Positions 25,932 through 64,000 of a stretch of DNA of 64,000 bases are shown piece by piece. Numbering within the stretch: the first letter of the stretch is position 1; the number at the start of each line of letters is the position of its first letter. Both the position numbers and the translations under genes were made by a program. The notes below the pieces were generated by a model. The model saw only the letters and a list, made by a program, of their open reading frames with translations. It did not search any database and was not told the origin of the DNA. Origin of the DNA: Eleginops maclovinus (Eukaryota; Chordata; Actinopteri; Perciformes; Eleginopidae); NCBI RefSeq assembly GCF_036324505.1, contig NC_086363.1, positions 7,568,655 to 7,632,654 of the forward strand. The letters run 5' to 3'.

Positions 25932-27906
25932 CTTTATACAGACTACTTTAGATGTTAGTGGTATTCTGCTGAACCAGTTAAACAAGTACGATATAAATGA
26001 TTTAAATCAAGTAAGCTCAGAGGGGCTGGTCAGGTTTGACAATCAGGCTAGCTGTTTTCCACTGCTTCCAGTATGTATTCAAGCTTTATTTGACAGATAT
26101 CAAAAGGGATATTAATATAAATGTTTGGCAAATAAATGTAAAAAAGTTTTTGTATTCCCCAAATTTAAAACCAAGGAAAGTCTTTCCCAGTTCATTATCC
26201 ATAAAACCAAGCCTGACGGAAGCAGTATTACACAATAAATACATTTAAAACAAAAATAACTGTTAGATTGTATGTAAGAAATAGACCAAATTATATTTTC
26301 TTAAGTCAGTGATTTTCCTACGAGATCATTCTGTTTAAAGTCAATTCTGGATTAGTGCAATACACAGTATATTGCACACAATATATAGATCTTATTCTTG
26401 TCATTTTTATCCGCTGTGTAACTGTTGAGATCTGAAAACAAAGACCAATTTGTACCAGGAAGTCTTTTCTGCAAACTTTGATGGATGTTTACAACGGTTA
26501 GTTTGGACAACAATTGACTAATATGGTCTGTGTTTTCTCTTCACCATAATTTGGCTAACGTGGGGCTTCGTTTCACACTGTCTGAGCTTCTGACTGCTTG
26601 TCTTTCACGCGTTCTAAGACTTCCTATGATCCCAGGATACCAGAAATGTTAAGGAAATGACATGATTCCAAAAACAAGACAATATAAGTTTTATGAAAGT
26701 GAAATATATCTGCTATTATGTTTTTAACTGTGTGTGACATAATTTGTTGAAAGACAGACATCATTACTTTATATTCTACTTTTCAAGGAGTCTGCCTATT
26801 AAATTAATTTCCCAGAGCTTCAGTTTTGTATCCCTTCTTTTAATTACTCGCCTCCTGACTCCTGAAGACTAAACAATGTTTCCCTTTTAGTCAGCTTCTC
26901 AATACGTCAACTCACAAATGTATTTACAAGACGTCAACTCTGTCATCGTCCGCTCAAAGTAAGGGAACAAATCCTGCGGTTAAACTGCATCATTCTTCTG
27001 AGGCTGTGATAGAACTGGCTTTCCAAAGAGTCCAAGACAGAAGAAACTAAATAGATCTTAAGGGCCTCTCTCTAAATCCGGCAGTCAGGAGGTTGGGAGC
27101 CTCATTAATCGATCACGGTGTCTAAAGTTGACTTAATTAGGAGTTTAACAGAGACTTTAGAGACACCACAGCTCTTTCTCAGCCTTTGTATCAGATCTAT
27201 TTAAGCCAATCATGTACAATTGGACGACAAAATGTTTTAGCTAAGCCAACAAAAGCCATGGGAACAATTACCGATAATCCTATCCCCCTATCTTTTGTGA
27301 TTTATGAGTCATTAAAAGAGAATTTTCTCTAAAAGCTGCTGGATGAGGAAAGACTTACTCTTATAATTGACTAAACTAAAGTGTGATGAAGTAGTGCAAG
27401 TGCTACATGTATGACACAAGTGGAGTTTATGAGCAGCGTGCATACGTGTCAATGCATATAATGACACCAGGGACATGTTAAATGCACCTCAGACCCCACT
27501 CACAGTCACAGAGGAAGGTCAGAACCAATTAACGTCAACGCTTAAGTGAAAGTGAATACCCTGCTCCCCCCGAGAAAATCTTCTCTGTTTTTCCAGGTTT
27601 GTTTCCATCACGTGAACTCATTTTAACATCCAGTTTATTCAATTAATGTAGCTGATGACAGAACCGGCGAAGTACTTTCTCTGACCTGATTATCATTAAA
27701 TTAGTTTGCCTTGAGAAAATATCCTTATTCGGCTGCCTTAGATCTAGCTGTGCTGGAAACATTATATGACATGTTTTTATAATAGGCTCTGTTAACTTTT
27801 AAAGTTGAATGAATATTGGCAACATGCACTGGTTAATAGCAGCTGAATGACTTTATATCTTTCTCATTGCACTGAAATAATGAAACAGTGACTTTAATTA
27901 AATATG

Positions 27907-28046
27907 TTATGTCAACAGATTCCTCATAATTGTATTAGGTTAGTTGAAAGCAATAATATTAAGTTGAACCTTTTGGGTTTTTATTTCAATTTAATTGTAT
28001 TGCTTTCAACTATTCTAATACAATGATGTGTTATCTGATTACATAA
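27907..28046. mobile_element. palindromic MITE, copy 1
   Basis: About 140 bp whose halves are inverted copies. The arm attgtattaggttagttgaa at 27929 pairs with its near-perfect reverse complement ending at 28024. The outer ttatgt...acataa ends also pair. Confidence 0.6.
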
Positions 28047-28059
28047 TACATTTATTTAA

Positions 28060-31000
28060 GTCAAGATTTATGTTTTCTTTTAGTTTGTACACATGTATTT
28101 AATACTTATAATTATGCATTTACATTTACTAGATTCCAGATTATATTCCATTTGAAATATCATCCACAACATATTTATATAACTTTTTTTCCTTATTTAT
28201 TTCAACCATATATTTGAACTCTCCCTTTTTTTATGTCTCATATATTAGCTTTTACTTGTTTGATTTTCCTTTTTTACTTAGGCCTATATGATAGCATTGT
28301 TGGCGGGATCTATGAACTTCACTTCCAGCGACTGCTTCACTGTAACTGTGTCCACATGATATAAAACAACTTGAAACTATATCTCTAAACTGCCTGTCAC
28401 CATGTAATATAATTTCCTCTGAAATATATCAGGATAGGAAATGATACAGTGAGGTTTTTTGACTCCTCTATGCTCACTTTCCCTCACAAATCCCCTTACA
28501 GAGTTTCTTAGGTCAATGCGTGATGCCTAAAGCATGATATAATTGCAAGGCTAAAGAGGCTGAGTTCATTACTTTTACAATGAGCTCAGAGTAGCGATCA
28601 AAAAAGAGCCCCGACTTTCATCCAAACCCTGTTAAAAAAAATAACAGTGATCTGAGTTTCTGTCACTGCAGCCTGCCTGTTATGTAATGTTGGAGTTTGG
28701 TAAATATTAGGTCTCTGAGCAATTAGGAAATCCCAGATCTGTAATTTTCACTAAACCTTTTTTTCACGAGAAGCTTGTTCAGGGGGACAAGCTGTTTTCG
28801 GTCTCTGTTGTTTATGGCTCCTGTCATTGTGACTGATACTGCTAACGATATTCGATATTCCCCCTGGATTCTATGCACATCCCCTCTCTTGCCAGTATGG
28901 TTCCTCTTCCAATACATGTAATATTTTTTTTTGAACTATTATTACACAGATGAAACGGTATCATTTAGGGGCCTAACGATCTTCTTGTCTATCATGATTA
29001 GTATTTTCTTAAACCAACAAAGCAACAGAATCAGATTTATTTTTAACAAAACAGCTCGGTAAGAATAGAAATTGGACTCTTTTAACCCAAAAGTTGCTAT
29101 GTTTTTCCAAATACGACAAAGAAATGAAGCCTTTTGCATACATCCCTCGTGGTTTGACTTACAGTATAGTTCAAATAGATAAAGAAAAAGAAAACGCTTT
29201 CCTATCGCTTATCTTATGTAAGCTTATCTAAATTCTGCACATAGAGAAGGGAAATAAAACATGACGTTGCTTGTTAAATTCTTGACTTTGAGTGTCTGCT
29301 TCTCACCCTTTTTCCACCCTCTTGTACTTTTCCCTCTTCAACCTTCAACTGATTCTTCGTGCGATGATTTCAGCTCTCTAGAATGAAGTCTAACTTTTTC
29401 CAGCCGATACAGCATGTGACCCACTTCTATCAAAAAGAAACAAAAAAAAACCCAGCATGTGGAAACCTGCATTCTTTTACAACCACACATTTTTCTTATA
29501 AGATTTTAATGTTCCTGTAATCAATGTTGCAGTGTATTCAAATGTATGGGATTTAGCTTTCTCTTGATCAATACATTAAAGGAAGGAGTAGTTTGCTGGC
29601 TTTGAGCAGCCGGTTTGAAAAGTAGCTCAAATTTTAATGTAAGATCCACGTGTGGAAAGTCAGCTGAGCCTGGACTCAATCAAGCTGGCGTGGCCTTTTG
29701 CCCTCTTTTTATATAAAAGATCTGCTCTGTGCACAGACCTTGACTGAAAACTATTACAGAACATCTGACACACTGGAAAATAGCTGACATGATGTGTTAG
29801 TCTCGGTGTTAGCTTGGCTGCAAAGAAGCAACATGTCAACATCTTTGGACAAATTTAAAAGGCAGCGTTGGTGTTTGTGTGTGCTTTTGTTTATCTGAAC
29901 ATTGGGTGGATATATTGGTCGCTCTCACTTTTTCATACTTCTGTCTTCTGATGTCAGCTTTTGGCTTGTTGATCAAAGTAGCTGCTATCGCATTCCAATT
30001 CTTGATCCAATTTTCAATGCTGAAAAATTAGGAAAATTCTTAATGAGAAGACAAAACCACAACATCAGTGGTCCTACATTTCATTATCCGAACTCTGTTT
30101 ATTAAAGTGGTGTGTGTCTGTGTGTGTGGAGAGCATCTTCCCCTGAGGACCACCCTGCCTAGCTGAGGACAGATTCTAGCAGATACATGATGTTAATGTG
30201 GTGTTCAATAACCTGTTATCAGTATTAGCCTCACATGGGAGTAGAGCAGCTACATCCATTAACAATCAAGTATAATTAACTATTCCAAGAGGGGGAAATA
30301 ACCAACTTAGCTCAACCCAAAATGCGTCTCAGAGCTACTTGTGAGCAAATGTTTTTCATTATGTTTCTTTTCTTTCTTCCTGCAGAGGGAAGTTCTATCA
30401 ATGAATCATTTTGCTAAAGCGTTGACTGCAGTAAAATTGTGCGATTACCCATAATAACCTCCTCAAAACAAATCATTTCCAAAGAATTTATGCCTCAACA
30501 TAACGTAGCGGGCAATTTGGACACTTTGTTTTCAGTTTGTGAAGATTAATTATAACATTTTGGTTACAAAAATGTCTTGTTCAGCAGAGGGTTGTACAGA
30601 GCGTCACCCTGTCCTTCTCTTGTATAATTTTATGGTTGGAAAAAAAACACAAGGCTCATTAATTCCCATTATTGGACACATAGTTCGGCACTTTCTCTTA
30701 GTTATTTTCAGTTTGTTTGGGAGTCTACTTTATGTTGTAATCAAAACTCAAAGCTATAAAAGTAAGAAACCCTTCTGTGTGATTTGTCTTTAACTGTCTG
30801 TGATGACGTGTGTGACATCCAGACTTGTTTTTGAGTCAAAACTCTTGACCCAACAACAACTTTTTTAAACTTATTTTGATGAATAAGCTGTTAAAATGCC
30901 AGAGCTAGGGGGTTTCAGAATCACATGCTCTAACTTCTGTGTTTCAGGTCTTTCCAAAAATGATTCCCTTGCAGTGGTGCAGAGTTAAACATCCTGGACC

Positions 31001-32600
31001 ACGTTCATGTTTTTTTCTGCTTTCTACCTGTGGAAGTCTTGTTATATCGGTTATAGTTTATCTGTTTTTCGTCTTCCCTGTGACAGCAGTCATCATTTCT
31101 GAATGGGATACACACAAGCACACATACAAGTTTAACTACAACTTCATGCAGTAACAGCAGTAGCAGATGTGGTAGCCTTCATGTACGCATGTTTTGAAGT
31201 GCGTTTGTTCTTCTCTCTTCTCTTTTTTCCCTATTTCTTTCATGTACTTTCAGATTGGGGTTCCCCATAATGCATTCAATCACGTTTCCATATTGTGGTG
31301 AACTCAAAGCAACCTGCAGCCAATGAAAATATTTTTGGCCAAAGAGACACTCGTCCCTCACCGACAACACAAGGCAGCAGAGGCTTTCATCCACACACAG
31401 CATACCTGGAAAATACACTTGATATATGACACCTTCACCCAAAGAGTTGACAAATTACTTCAAAACAATCATTATACCTTTATCACTGCCAAGTGGAAAT
31501 ATTTCGTGCTCTCTCAAAACTCAATCATAATTCAATGTCTTTCAAACCTGACTGCTATGTTACATCAGAGCCAACCTCAACAAACTACCTCCTGATAAAG
31601 GAGTGCAGGCCATACCTTTGATACTGTGCAGAGTTCAAGTAAGGTAAGTAAGAGCTGCATCAACTCTGCTTAATGTAATGGGAATGTTTTTGGAGATATT
31701 CTGCATTTCTTCAGCTATTTCTCAGTGAACTTTGAACCCCATTCTTGGCTGAGTAAGTGTAGGTGTCACAGTGATGGATGTATAGCATGACTCTCAACTT
31801 GTGTGTGTTATAACAATCCTATTCTACTCCTGGAGGAATGATGGGATTGTAAATAGTGATACGTTAATTGCTATATGGCGGAGTTGTGTTGCATGTGTGG
31901 AAAATGAGTAGCCTTGCTGCTACTGGATATCATCAACTTTTTCTAAAAGAAACGTGACAGTTGCAATCAGTTTTAGTCCAGCAGTGAATAGGGCAGCACC
32001 GGTTTTGCCGTTGGGCTTTACGGAAAGAGCAATCAACCTTGAAAATGAATCCAAATCTCATAACTGCAGTAATGCATAATGGGCAAGACATGCAACAAAG
32101 ACCTCTCCATGTGTTAATATTCATTTGTGAAATATTTTCCACCTGGTTTCTTCTCTAGCTGATCCTTTTTGAAACCTTTTGTTTTACACAGATGGAGTTT
32201 AATTCGAGCAACATAATAAAACCTAACCTTGATAATTGGTTTTGGGCATGAAAATGAAAGTGTATTCCCTGTAAAAGATTTTATCAGAAGTTAGCAACTA
32301 TGGAAGAAATATTTGAACTCATCCCTCAGGTAGTTCGATTAATATTAAGTTTCAAGGATCAGAAAGGCACTAATGATCATTGCTTCTACAAATGTGTACT
32401 GTAGGCCTTTCCAAATCTAACACAGCAGATGTGGGTCCTATTTCAGCCATGTTGGAGAAGTATTCATAACCTTTACCAAACTATTATAAGCAATAAAGCA
32501 GTGGTAAAATACTCCATTCCAAGTAGAAATATTGCTTTAAAAGAAAAATATGTATAAACAAGATCAAATATAAAGAATATGGTGCCATGCGAGTACATTT
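28060..32600. other. intergenic interval, no gene supported
   Basis: A/T-rich sequence between the two MITE copies. Only short frames without splice context are present. Confidence 0.55.
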
Positions 32601-32656
32601 CATCTAGTATTTAAGTTCACTGAAAAAACTGAAACGTTGACTTAACTTATATGTAA

Positions 32657-32777
32657 TTATGTCAACACGTTTCACGTAACCGTATTAGATTAGTTGAAAG
32701 CAATATTATTAAGTTGAACCTATTTAAACTTAATAGAATTTCTTTCAACTAACCAAATACTGTTATGTGATTGCAAA
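32657..32777. mobile_element. palindromic MITE, copy 2
   Basis: Shares the tagttgaaagcaat-tattaagttgaacc core (with one short gap) with the copy at 27907. It is also internally palindromic: tctttcaactaaccaaatac pairs with gtattagattagttgaaag. Confidence 0.6.
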
Positions 32778-33570
32778 GATTAGAAATACCAAGTACTCAA
32801 GTATTTCCATTTTTTGAAACTTTTTCCCAATATTTTTGACTTCCCTTCATATTAACAGTTAAAGGTTACATTACGCACAAATGCTATAATATTAAAATAT
32901 AATACATTACGTTACAGAAAGTACTAATCATAAATAATTTAAATTAGCTCCACCTTAACCAAATTCAACAGTAAAATGCTATTTACACATGAATGCATCA
33001 ATAGTATTAATTATCCTAAAATACTGTGTTAAATATTAGAGCAGAAATACAAGATTTTCATTTGAAATAAAAGGAAAATACTCATTATGCACTCATTACT
33101 TTCAATACACAAGTATAACAAATGAAATGTCTATACTAAAGACAGGTACTTGAGTATATGTACTTTGTTGCTATAGAATACTGATTTCCTCCCAAATTGA
33201 TTTCTGGTACAAAAGCAAATGCAATTAAGGCAAATGTGGATAATTATGGTGTGTGTGTTCAAAACGTACACATGGAATTCATTCCCCATTTGCTCGCATG
33301 CTCGAAGCCAATAAACCTCTCTATTTCCCCCTCACCTGCTTCTGTTCAATACGTTTGTTTTTTTGACATTTCCTCAGGTTTTAACAGTTGCTGTGCCAGC
33401 TTGATCAAAGTTTCCCTCCAGTTGTCCATTAAGTGTATTTAAATATACTGTTGAAGCTTTAGCTAAAGAAGAATGTGGCAGAATATGATGTGATTCATGT
33501 TTTGGGATGGCTGTGGTTTCCATAGCACCTTTATTCAATCTCTCACAGTTCCTGAGCAAATATTTGGTCT

Positions 33571-33576
33571 TTTATT
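33571..33576 (-). terminator. fndc1 polyadenylation signal candidate
   Basis: AATAAA on the minus strand about 610 nt past the fndc1 stop codon. A second copy lies at 33530-33535. Either would give a 3' UTR of about 0.6 kb. Confidence 0.4.
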
Positions 33577-33679
33577 CATGGTCCGTATACATACAAAACT
33601 TACACAGTAACTTCATAATGAATTCTGGTGAATACCAAAAATGCGTAACAGGAAAAAAAAAAACAGTATGATGGATTAA

Positions 33680-33712
33680 GAACACAAACAAACAAACAAA
33701 CAAAGAAACAAT
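33680..33712. repeat. (CAAA)n-type short microsatellite
   Basis: acaaacaaacaaacaaacaa on the plus strand, inside the inferred fndc1 3' UTR. Confidence 0.6.
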
Positions 33713-34187
33713 AGCTGTCAGAAGCTGTTACATTATGAAATACAAATCTCACAATAGAAAATGAACAGACCTTTAAGTGCTCATTCTTACAGTTTACTTT
33801 GCAGCTTGTGCTTTGGTCCAATGTCACTGGTTTGACCGTGCGTGTGCATTATTGATGAGATAAATAACACTGGGTGAGGACATGTCTGTGGGATAGTTGG
33901 GAATAATACAAGGACACTTTAAGACAAGAGTTATATTTAGCAATAGCACACATGCTTATTTTTTCCCTCATATACAAACTGCTTTATATAAAAAGTGCAT
34001 TGTAATGATATACATTGGGTCGTTTAAAAAGTACTATATTCTCTTTCTGTGAAGCTGGGATAAATTCATAGTGGTGTAATTTCATTGTGGCAGGCAAAAG
34101 TCTGTTTTTAGAGGCAAGACCAGTGAAGGTAAGAGCCTGCAGCAGGATGCAGAAGGGTTGGCCTCGGTAACAACGTCTCCCCCTGTG

Positions 34188-59270
<25,083 letters not shown>

Positions 59271-61063
59271 CTGCAAAACAAATGACGTCAAGATAAACTG
59301 TGTCTGTAAAAGGTTTACTTTGAAAGTGTATTTCTCCTGTCATAAAGGCTTCTTGTCCCTACACATTATGACAGAAATGTTAGTCTACTGTTTAAGCTGT
59401 TAATAAACCTTTCTGCAGTGCCACCTCAACAATTCCCCCTGGATTTATTATACTTGGCAGTCAAAGTAACTCTGATTCAGATGAAAGCATACGTGTAAGG
59501 CAGCCCTGAAAAATACAAATTCATTTAATGGTTAAATAAAAGAGTGAGGATTTGTTTGGATGGCTCAAGGCTCAGGACAATAAGCAATACTCAGTTTCAC
59601 TCTTGGCTCGATGTACAGTACACAAAACAAAGAAATAGTTACCACTGCTGTGTTTTGGCCTCTTTTCTCCTCTTTTGGTTTGCATGCTAAAGCAACAACA
59701 AACATATCCAGAAGACCAGCAGTGCACCAAGATCATGAAGTAAAGTAACCATGAAGAAACCAATGATAATTACTTTAGCAAAATATAAATTATACTCCCA
59801 AAGAAAATGAAAACAGGATAAAGCATGAGATCAGCTTCTATCCAAGAAGAAAAAGAGGCTAAAAGGCCACAAATGGAAATGCATACAAGGAAATAATAAC
59901 CATTTGAGATATTCCAAATATGATTCATACGCAAAATAATGGCCTTGTGCCTGAGAGCTTGCTTGGATGTTGAAACCTCAGCTGAATATGTGTAGGACAT
60001 ATGGAAAAATGTGATGCATAGTAAGGAAAGTGCTGACAATAACTGCCTGGTTCTGCAGGCAAGGAAGCTGATGAGGGACGTGAGGGTAAACCAAAACAAA
60101 GGATTAAAAGTTGCTAAAATGCTTCAAAGAGCTGAGGGGATCCAAAAAAGGATTCAAGCCTTGGCTGAACATAGAGGATCTTCTTGAAAAGGATTACAGC
60201 AGTGTTTGTTTGCATGTTCATTATTCACCCCTGTCACATAATTGTGAGTGTTGTCAAAAACATCATAAACAGCTGCTCCTTAAGGCTGTCTGCGCTCCCC
60301 AAAGGTTAATAGCAGTCGTTCTTGTTTATCATCTTTTCAAAATCACCTCATTGCTTTGAATTCTTGTTGTCTGCAGGTGTGCGCCCAGCTGGATCTGCAA
60401 TTTTATTTCTGACATTCCGGGCCTTGTGTGCGGTAGTTTACAAATGGTCACAACCCTTCTGTAGCCTATCTGCTAAATGGTTGTCTCCTCACTGTTACTA
60501 CTGACTTATGAGACCCTCACATACAGACTTGCCAGAGTTTATGAATGAGTCTGAGAGTGTTTTTCTTAAAGAAAATACAATCTTTGCTCATTTTATCCTT
60601 ACTTATGCAGGGTTACGATGGAGTCAATTTTATCAGCTGTTCGAGGCTGACACCAGTTTGGACACACTTCTATCACTCCATCCGTGTTTCCAATAAGCCC
60701 ATGTATTACGTAGGAAGCAATCTGCTCCTCGGTCCAGACATCATTCTGGGATTTGGCCCTCTTTGGAAACGTATGAACCAAGGGCAAACCAGATACTTCT
60801 GATTACATCAACACTCCTTCAAGGTGAGCAGATGCATGATTTCCATCCAAGAATTAACAGTTTGGAAAGCAGTTAGGCAACTGAGTAGTTGTAACATCAG
60901 AGGGAGGCTTTGTTTCAGGGCATCTCCATGGGAAACCAGGGCAATAATATAACATTTAAAAGACAGACAGACAGTTAAGAGTGTGATTGGATTAGACAGT
61001 GGAAAGCAATAAGAATGTGAAGAATGAGGGCAAGGCCTGAGGGTGATAATGTTACTGTTTCTC

Positions 61064-61191
<128 letters not shown>

Positions 61192-61463
61192 AGAAAGAGT
61201 GAGAGACGGACAGACCGAGGTCTATATGCATGTGTAGTCTGGTACAAGAAGCATGCAGGTAAGCCCTGAGGTCAAAGGACTCCTGTAAAAGTGTTCTAGA
61301 AAATACCGGTGCTCATGCACCTGCAATGTGCTCCACTTTTACAAGTGAACCCTCTCACCCCGCACACAAAATCACAGACGTTGACCCGCTGCTCACCCCC
61401 AATGAGTTTGCCATTAACCCCTAATAACTTTCCTCTTCCACAAACTCCCATCCAGACAGGATC

Positions 61464-61591
<128 letters not shown>

Positions 61592-61984
61592 AGAGTAGTG
61601 GTTCAGTTTTGAGCTAAGACTGACCTCTCTAGGTTACTACTTTTCCTTTTCTTTTATTATATATCTTTATTACATTGCAGTAAAAAGGGACTGGGCAATT
61701 CAGAGACCTTACTGTCAACAGTGGAAATACTTCGTAAAAAATAGTTCCAATGTTATCAGTATGTTCTGTGGATTATCATGAGTGACTGAGACTGATTCTA
61801 AAACAGAGATGTTGCTGTTGCTTTTTTAAAATGTATTGTATGTGTGTTTTTAAGCCCACGAACAAAGTTCACCTAAGTGGAATCCAGAAATGTGTCACTA
61901 CTAAGTGAGAAAAGGTGTTGTTTTGTTCATTTTAATAAACCAATCTTCTAAAGTATCAGTCTAGATAGAATCGGAGGATAAAAC

Positions 61985-62266
61985 CCTCTTTATTTGTCAC
62001 ATACATGCACACAGCAGAGCACACACAGTGAAATTGGTCCTCTGCATTTAACCCATCCTAGTACTAGGAGCAGTAGGCAGCTATCGTGCAGCGCCCGGGG
62101 AGCAATGGGGAGGGGGGATTGGAGGTGTCCGGAGCAGGGCCTAGGAGGTGAACTGGGACCTCTCCAAGTAGCAGTCCACCTTCCATATTTTCAAGTCTGT
62201 TCGGGGACTTGAACTGGCGACCCTACGATTCCCAGTCCAAGCCCCTACTGACTGAGCCACTGCTGG
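61985..62266 (-). mobile_element. tRNA-derived SINE, minus strand
   Basis: On the minus strand it starts with an A-box-like tggctcagtcagtagggg and a B-box-like gtcgccagttcaagtcccc. It then continues to ggatgggttaaatgcagagg and cactgtgtgtgctc, and ends in an aaataaagag tail. The whole layout is SINE-like and fairly well preserved. Confidence 0.7.
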
Positions 62267-64000
62267 ACGAACATGGACGTCTGACATTGTATACCCTTTT
62301 TTTTACTCCTTGCAAATAGTTAGATGAGAAGCTCATCTTTAGATGTGTCAAATCTGCCAGGGGCTACAAACACTTTGGTTGCACTTCTGTCAGCCTTTAA
62401 GTCCTCTGACCTTTGACCTTCAGTAAACTCTTCCCAGCAATCAACTTTGTCATAAATCCAACTCACCAGTCTGAGATCATGCTTATAGGCACGCTGGGAC
62501 ATAAATCACTGTACTGTGATGCTAAATGCTGTCATTTTTAAAATTATGACTTAAGCCTAATTTAAAAGGGAAATGTGACTGAGTACATATTTAATTTAAA
62601 GCAACAACCTGGAGTGAGTAATTGTTTAACTTGGGAGGGCTATATGCATATATATTAATATTGTATGACATTTGACAGTCCAATAGAAGCCGGCTAGTAC
62701 AACCCTAATCAAAATACATATTTTGCAATTCCAAATAGGTATTCAATTTCTCTTCACTGATGAAGACTGACATCTTCACAATGTTAGTTTATGCCATATC
62801 TTCCATTAACCCACTTAGTATGCTGAAATGAAGTGTGCTGTGACAGGTGTGCTCATGGCCCAGGTGGTACTTGTTTAAACAACTGGCACGGCGCCTAGAG
62901 ATGACATCATGACACGAGACATGCCCTTGCAGGCAGGTTTGACAGGCAGCCAATTTGCAGGTTGATGGTCAAGCTAAACCAGGTCACAGCTGACCAAATA
63001 CACACTTTTGTGGAAAATATTAGAAATATTCGATCTGCATTGACTCAGCCTCTCTGTGAGTGTCATATTTTCCAGATGCAGAGCTATGACATTCCTAATT
63101 CAGAAAGTTTTCTTCGAGATCTGTCACAGGTGCTCCTGCTGAGCTAAGTGGAGCAGGGAAATTAAATTCCACTGGCCTGCAAAGACATGATTCCCTCTTT
63201 CCCCTCACTCTCCCATTTACACTCTACACTCTTTCCACGAGATGATGGACTGTTGCTGTATTGAAGAAGATGGCATTATTTATTATTTAAATACACTATG
63301 ATTCTTTTCCCTTTTTCGCTGCTCTTGTCTAGGAGTCTAGATATTCCTAAGAGCCCATCTACTTCTACTTTTTCTGAAGCATTTTAGACTGACAAGCTGA
63401 TGAAAGTTAATGAGTAATAATCCTCTCCCATAAACACTACTGTCAAAATGCCCGAGAGGAAGACGTTTAGCTCCAGTGGAGCTGCTCAGTGGCCCGCAGC
63501 AGTCAACTGTGGTTGTGTTAAGTAGCTACCAGGTGTGAATGTATGAGTGAATGAATGTGTGAGGGTGTTGCAGAGAAAGTGGTCACAAAGTACTTCCTAA
63601 AAGATGGAAAAGAAAACAACTCAGAGGTACAAAACCACAGCAAACAGCAGCTGCGTATATTCAGAGAAAGCAATGACGTCATGCACTAAGTGCTCGCAGT
63701 TGAGAAGGAAGGAGGCATATAGATCAACTGACAATATAAGTGGACCGAGTATGTTGGAGAAAAGGGAGAAGAAAAAGGCGGACTGTAACGTGGCCTTCAA
63801 ACTGAAGCCAAAGGGTCAGCTTACTGCCGCCAGGCTTTATGGCACTTCTGATATTTCAGATATTTTCACTGTCTGGTGGATGTGGGCTTCCTTCCCTCAG
63901 AATTGATTTTACAAACAGAACCTAAATACTTTAAAAACATGTGTGCTGCAGTCTGTGCTTGTCAAAAAAAAGTGATATTTATTTGATATATTACCATGCT

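Noticed and set aside
59770..60099. Minus-strand frame beginning MFWFTLTSLISFLAC, hydrophobic like a signal peptide, as fndc1 exon 1
   Set aside because: No donor in the right phase (phase 1) follows the hydrophobic stretch, and the sequence does not resemble known FNDC1 N termini.

Overview
This is a vertebrate nuclear genomic window, almost certainly from a ray-finned (teleost) fish. The genes are split by GT-AG introns. Coding sequence is sparse, and the spacers carry fish-type tRNA-derived SINEs, hAT-like and palindromic MITEs, LINE 3' tails and very long CA/GT microsatellites. No bacterial, plasmid, phage or CRISPR features were seen.

Four protein-coding genes are supported. From left to right: (1) the 5' three coding exons of acat2 (cytosolic acetyl-CoA acetyltransferase, minus strand; the rest lies off the left edge); (2) complete wtap (regulatory subunit of the nuclear m6A RNA methyltransferase, minus strand, seven coding exons, 421 codons); (3) complete sod2 (mitochondrial Mn superoxide dismutase, plus strand, five exons, 225 codons), divergent from wtap across about 1 kb; (4) most of fndc1 (fibronectin type III domain-containing protein 1, a secreted matrix-type protein, minus strand, 21 exons recognised from 59270 down to a stop codon at 34188). 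The order FNDC1-SOD2-WTAP-ACAT2 is the one known from human chromosome 6q25, so this is an old vertebrate syntenic block.

The genes are not one pathway. acat2 serves cytosolic acetyl-CoA/sterol metabolism, wtap RNA methylation and splicing, sod2 mitochondrial superoxide removal, and fndc1 the extracellular matrix. They are neighbours by conserved synteny; wtap and sod2 have facing 5' ends.

Between sod2 (ends near 13.0 kb) and fndc1 (3' end near 33.5 kb) lie about 20 kb in which I find no convincing gene. This interval holds a hAT-like element (25417-25931), two copies of one palindromic MITE (27907 and 32657), diverged teleost repeats, and two weak orphan-exon candidates.

The most notable observations are in fndc1. 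The large Ser/Thr-rich exon is out of frame by one base around a run of five C (plus strand, 51258-51262). The first two FN3 domains appear incomplete, with a basic low-complexity exon in place of half a domain. A 75-nt symmetric cassette-like exon sits at 46372-46446. The signal-peptide exon was not found inside the window.
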